A DNA stretch of 64,000 bases from Nocardioides piscis. GTDB lineage: Bacteria > Actinomycetota > Actinomycetes > Propionibacteriales > Nocardioidaceae. Under the pieces are notes generated by a model. The model did no database searches, was not told where the DNA came from, and saw only the letters and a list, made by a program, of their open reading frames with translations. Each line of letters opens with the position of its first letter. The first letter of the stretch is position 1. Shown one piece after another: positions 63,557 through 64,000 of this stretch. A program made the translations under genes and the position numbers. The stretch is from the NCBI RefSeq assembly GCF_011300215.1, contig NZ_CP049866.1, positions 434,001 through 498,000 of the forward strand, in the 5' to 3' direction.

Positions 63557-64000
63557 CAGCTGTATGACCTCCGCTGGTCGGGCGGCGGGATGCTGCCACC
63601 CTTGTATTCGACGGGGATGCCGCCGAGGGGGTAGTCCTTGCGCTGCGGGTGCCCCGGCCAGTCGTCCGGCATCAGGATGCGGGTCAGGGCGGGGTGGCCG
63701 TCGAACTGGATGCCGAACATGTCCCACGTCTCGCGCTCGTGCCAGTCGGCGGTGGGATAGATGCTGACGAGGCTGGGGATGTGCGGGTCGGCGTCGGGGC
63801 AGGTGACCTCGAGCCGGATCCGGCGGTTGTGGGTCATCGAGAGCAGGTGGTAGACCGCGTGCAGCTCGCGCCCGGCGTCCTCGGGGTAGTGGACCCCGCT
63901 CACGCCGGAGCAGAACTCGAAGCGGAGCGCCGCGTCGTCGCGGAGCATCTGGGCCACGAACGGGAGGTCCTCTCGGCGTACGTGGAAGGTGATCTCGCCG
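63556..64000 (-). CDS. nuoC: NADH-quinone oxidoreductase subunit C (5' end outside window)
   Basis: The visible 147 residues cover the C-terminal part of NuoC ([20 protein letters not shown] at the window edge, then [20 protein letters not shown] and the signature [20 protein letters not shown], with [20 protein letters not shown]). This 30-kDa-type subunit links NuoB/D with the hydrophilic arm. The frame is open to base 64000, so the start lies beyond it. Confidence 0.96.
   Translation of the reverse strand, partial: GEITFHVRREDLPFVAQMLRDDAALRFEFCSGVSGVHYPEDAGRELHAVYHLLSMTHNRRIRLEVTCPDADPHIPSLVSIYPTADWHERETWDMFGIQFDGHPALTRILMPDDWPGHPQRKDYPLGGIPVEYKGGSIPPPDQRRSYS

Noticed and set aside
1..64000. 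Insertion sequences, prophage genes, attachment sites, CRISPR arrays or a replication origin
   Set aside because: No transposase, integrase, phage structural gene, terminal inverted repeats, DnaA-box cluster or Cas gene was found in any frame.

Overview
The window is high-GC, densely packed actinobacterial chromosome. Gene order and content fit a Nocardioides-like member of the Nocardioidaceae. Supporting signs are the thrT-metT-rpmG-hadAB and trpT-secE-nusG-rplKA-rplJL blocks shared with mycobacteria, a complete mce cluster, DUF4193 and ECF42 proteins, many GTG starts, 4-bp ATGA/GTGA gene overlaps, and many -10-like TANNNT boxes 6-7 nt before a start codon (likely leaderless mRNAs).

Layout. 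1-10912 (minus): an Mce lipid-import operon in the order mkl ATPase, yrbEA, yrbEB, mceA-F, an Mce-associated membrane protein and a J-like protein that runs off the window. 11124-16283 (minus): rplL, rplJ with a structured leader, an LppX/LprG-like lipoprotein, rplA, rplK, nusG, secE and tRNA-Trp, separated by strong hairpins. 16435-18164 (plus): an adenosine-deaminase-like enzyme and a Pro/Gln/Tyr-rich DUF4190-type protein. 18169-20478 (minus): tRNA-Thr, tRNA-Met, rpmG, hadA (frameshifted), hadB and murB. 20539-29099: accessory metabolism, namely an amidase, an LrgA/LrgB pair with a frameshifted tag glycosylase, TerD, an epimerase, a pirin, a glycosyltransferase and an ene-reductase. 29101-32601: a homogentisate locus (hmgA and, divergently, an unknown gene plus fahA) next to an unusual repeat array. 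32877-36302: cpdA, two exported proteins (one scrambled), tRNA-Tyr and yajQ. 36317-40052 (minus): the sulfate importer sbp-cysT-cysW-cysA. 40328-43347 (plus): korAB. 43361-47690: a secreted protein, rarD, DUF4193, an exported propeller-like protein and an ECF42 sigma factor. 47714-48088: its DGPF partner. 48243-64000 (minus): nuoC to nuoN of complex I, coupled to a polyprenyl diphosphate synthase gene for the menaquinone side chain.

How the parts work together. Respiration is represented by complex I, the quinone-tail synthase and ferredoxin-linked KorAB. The Mce system and HadAB handle lipid import and acyl-chain chemistry. The hmg locus degrades tyrosine and phenylalanine through homogentisate.

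Sequence quality and novelty. Four genes (hadA, tag, hmgA twice, nuoG) are each restored by adding one base to a short G or C run. This points to systematic homopolymer undercalling, although real mutations cannot be excluded from one sequence. cysW has a different kind of indel. The most unusual structures are an exported-protein gene whose central ~190 bp reads on the opposite strand, a 22-bp-period inverted repeat array (3 forward plus 4 reverse copies), an uncharacterised protein fused operonically to fahA, a 20-bp KstR-like palindrome before korA, and a predicted ECF42-type promoter in front of the DGPF gene.
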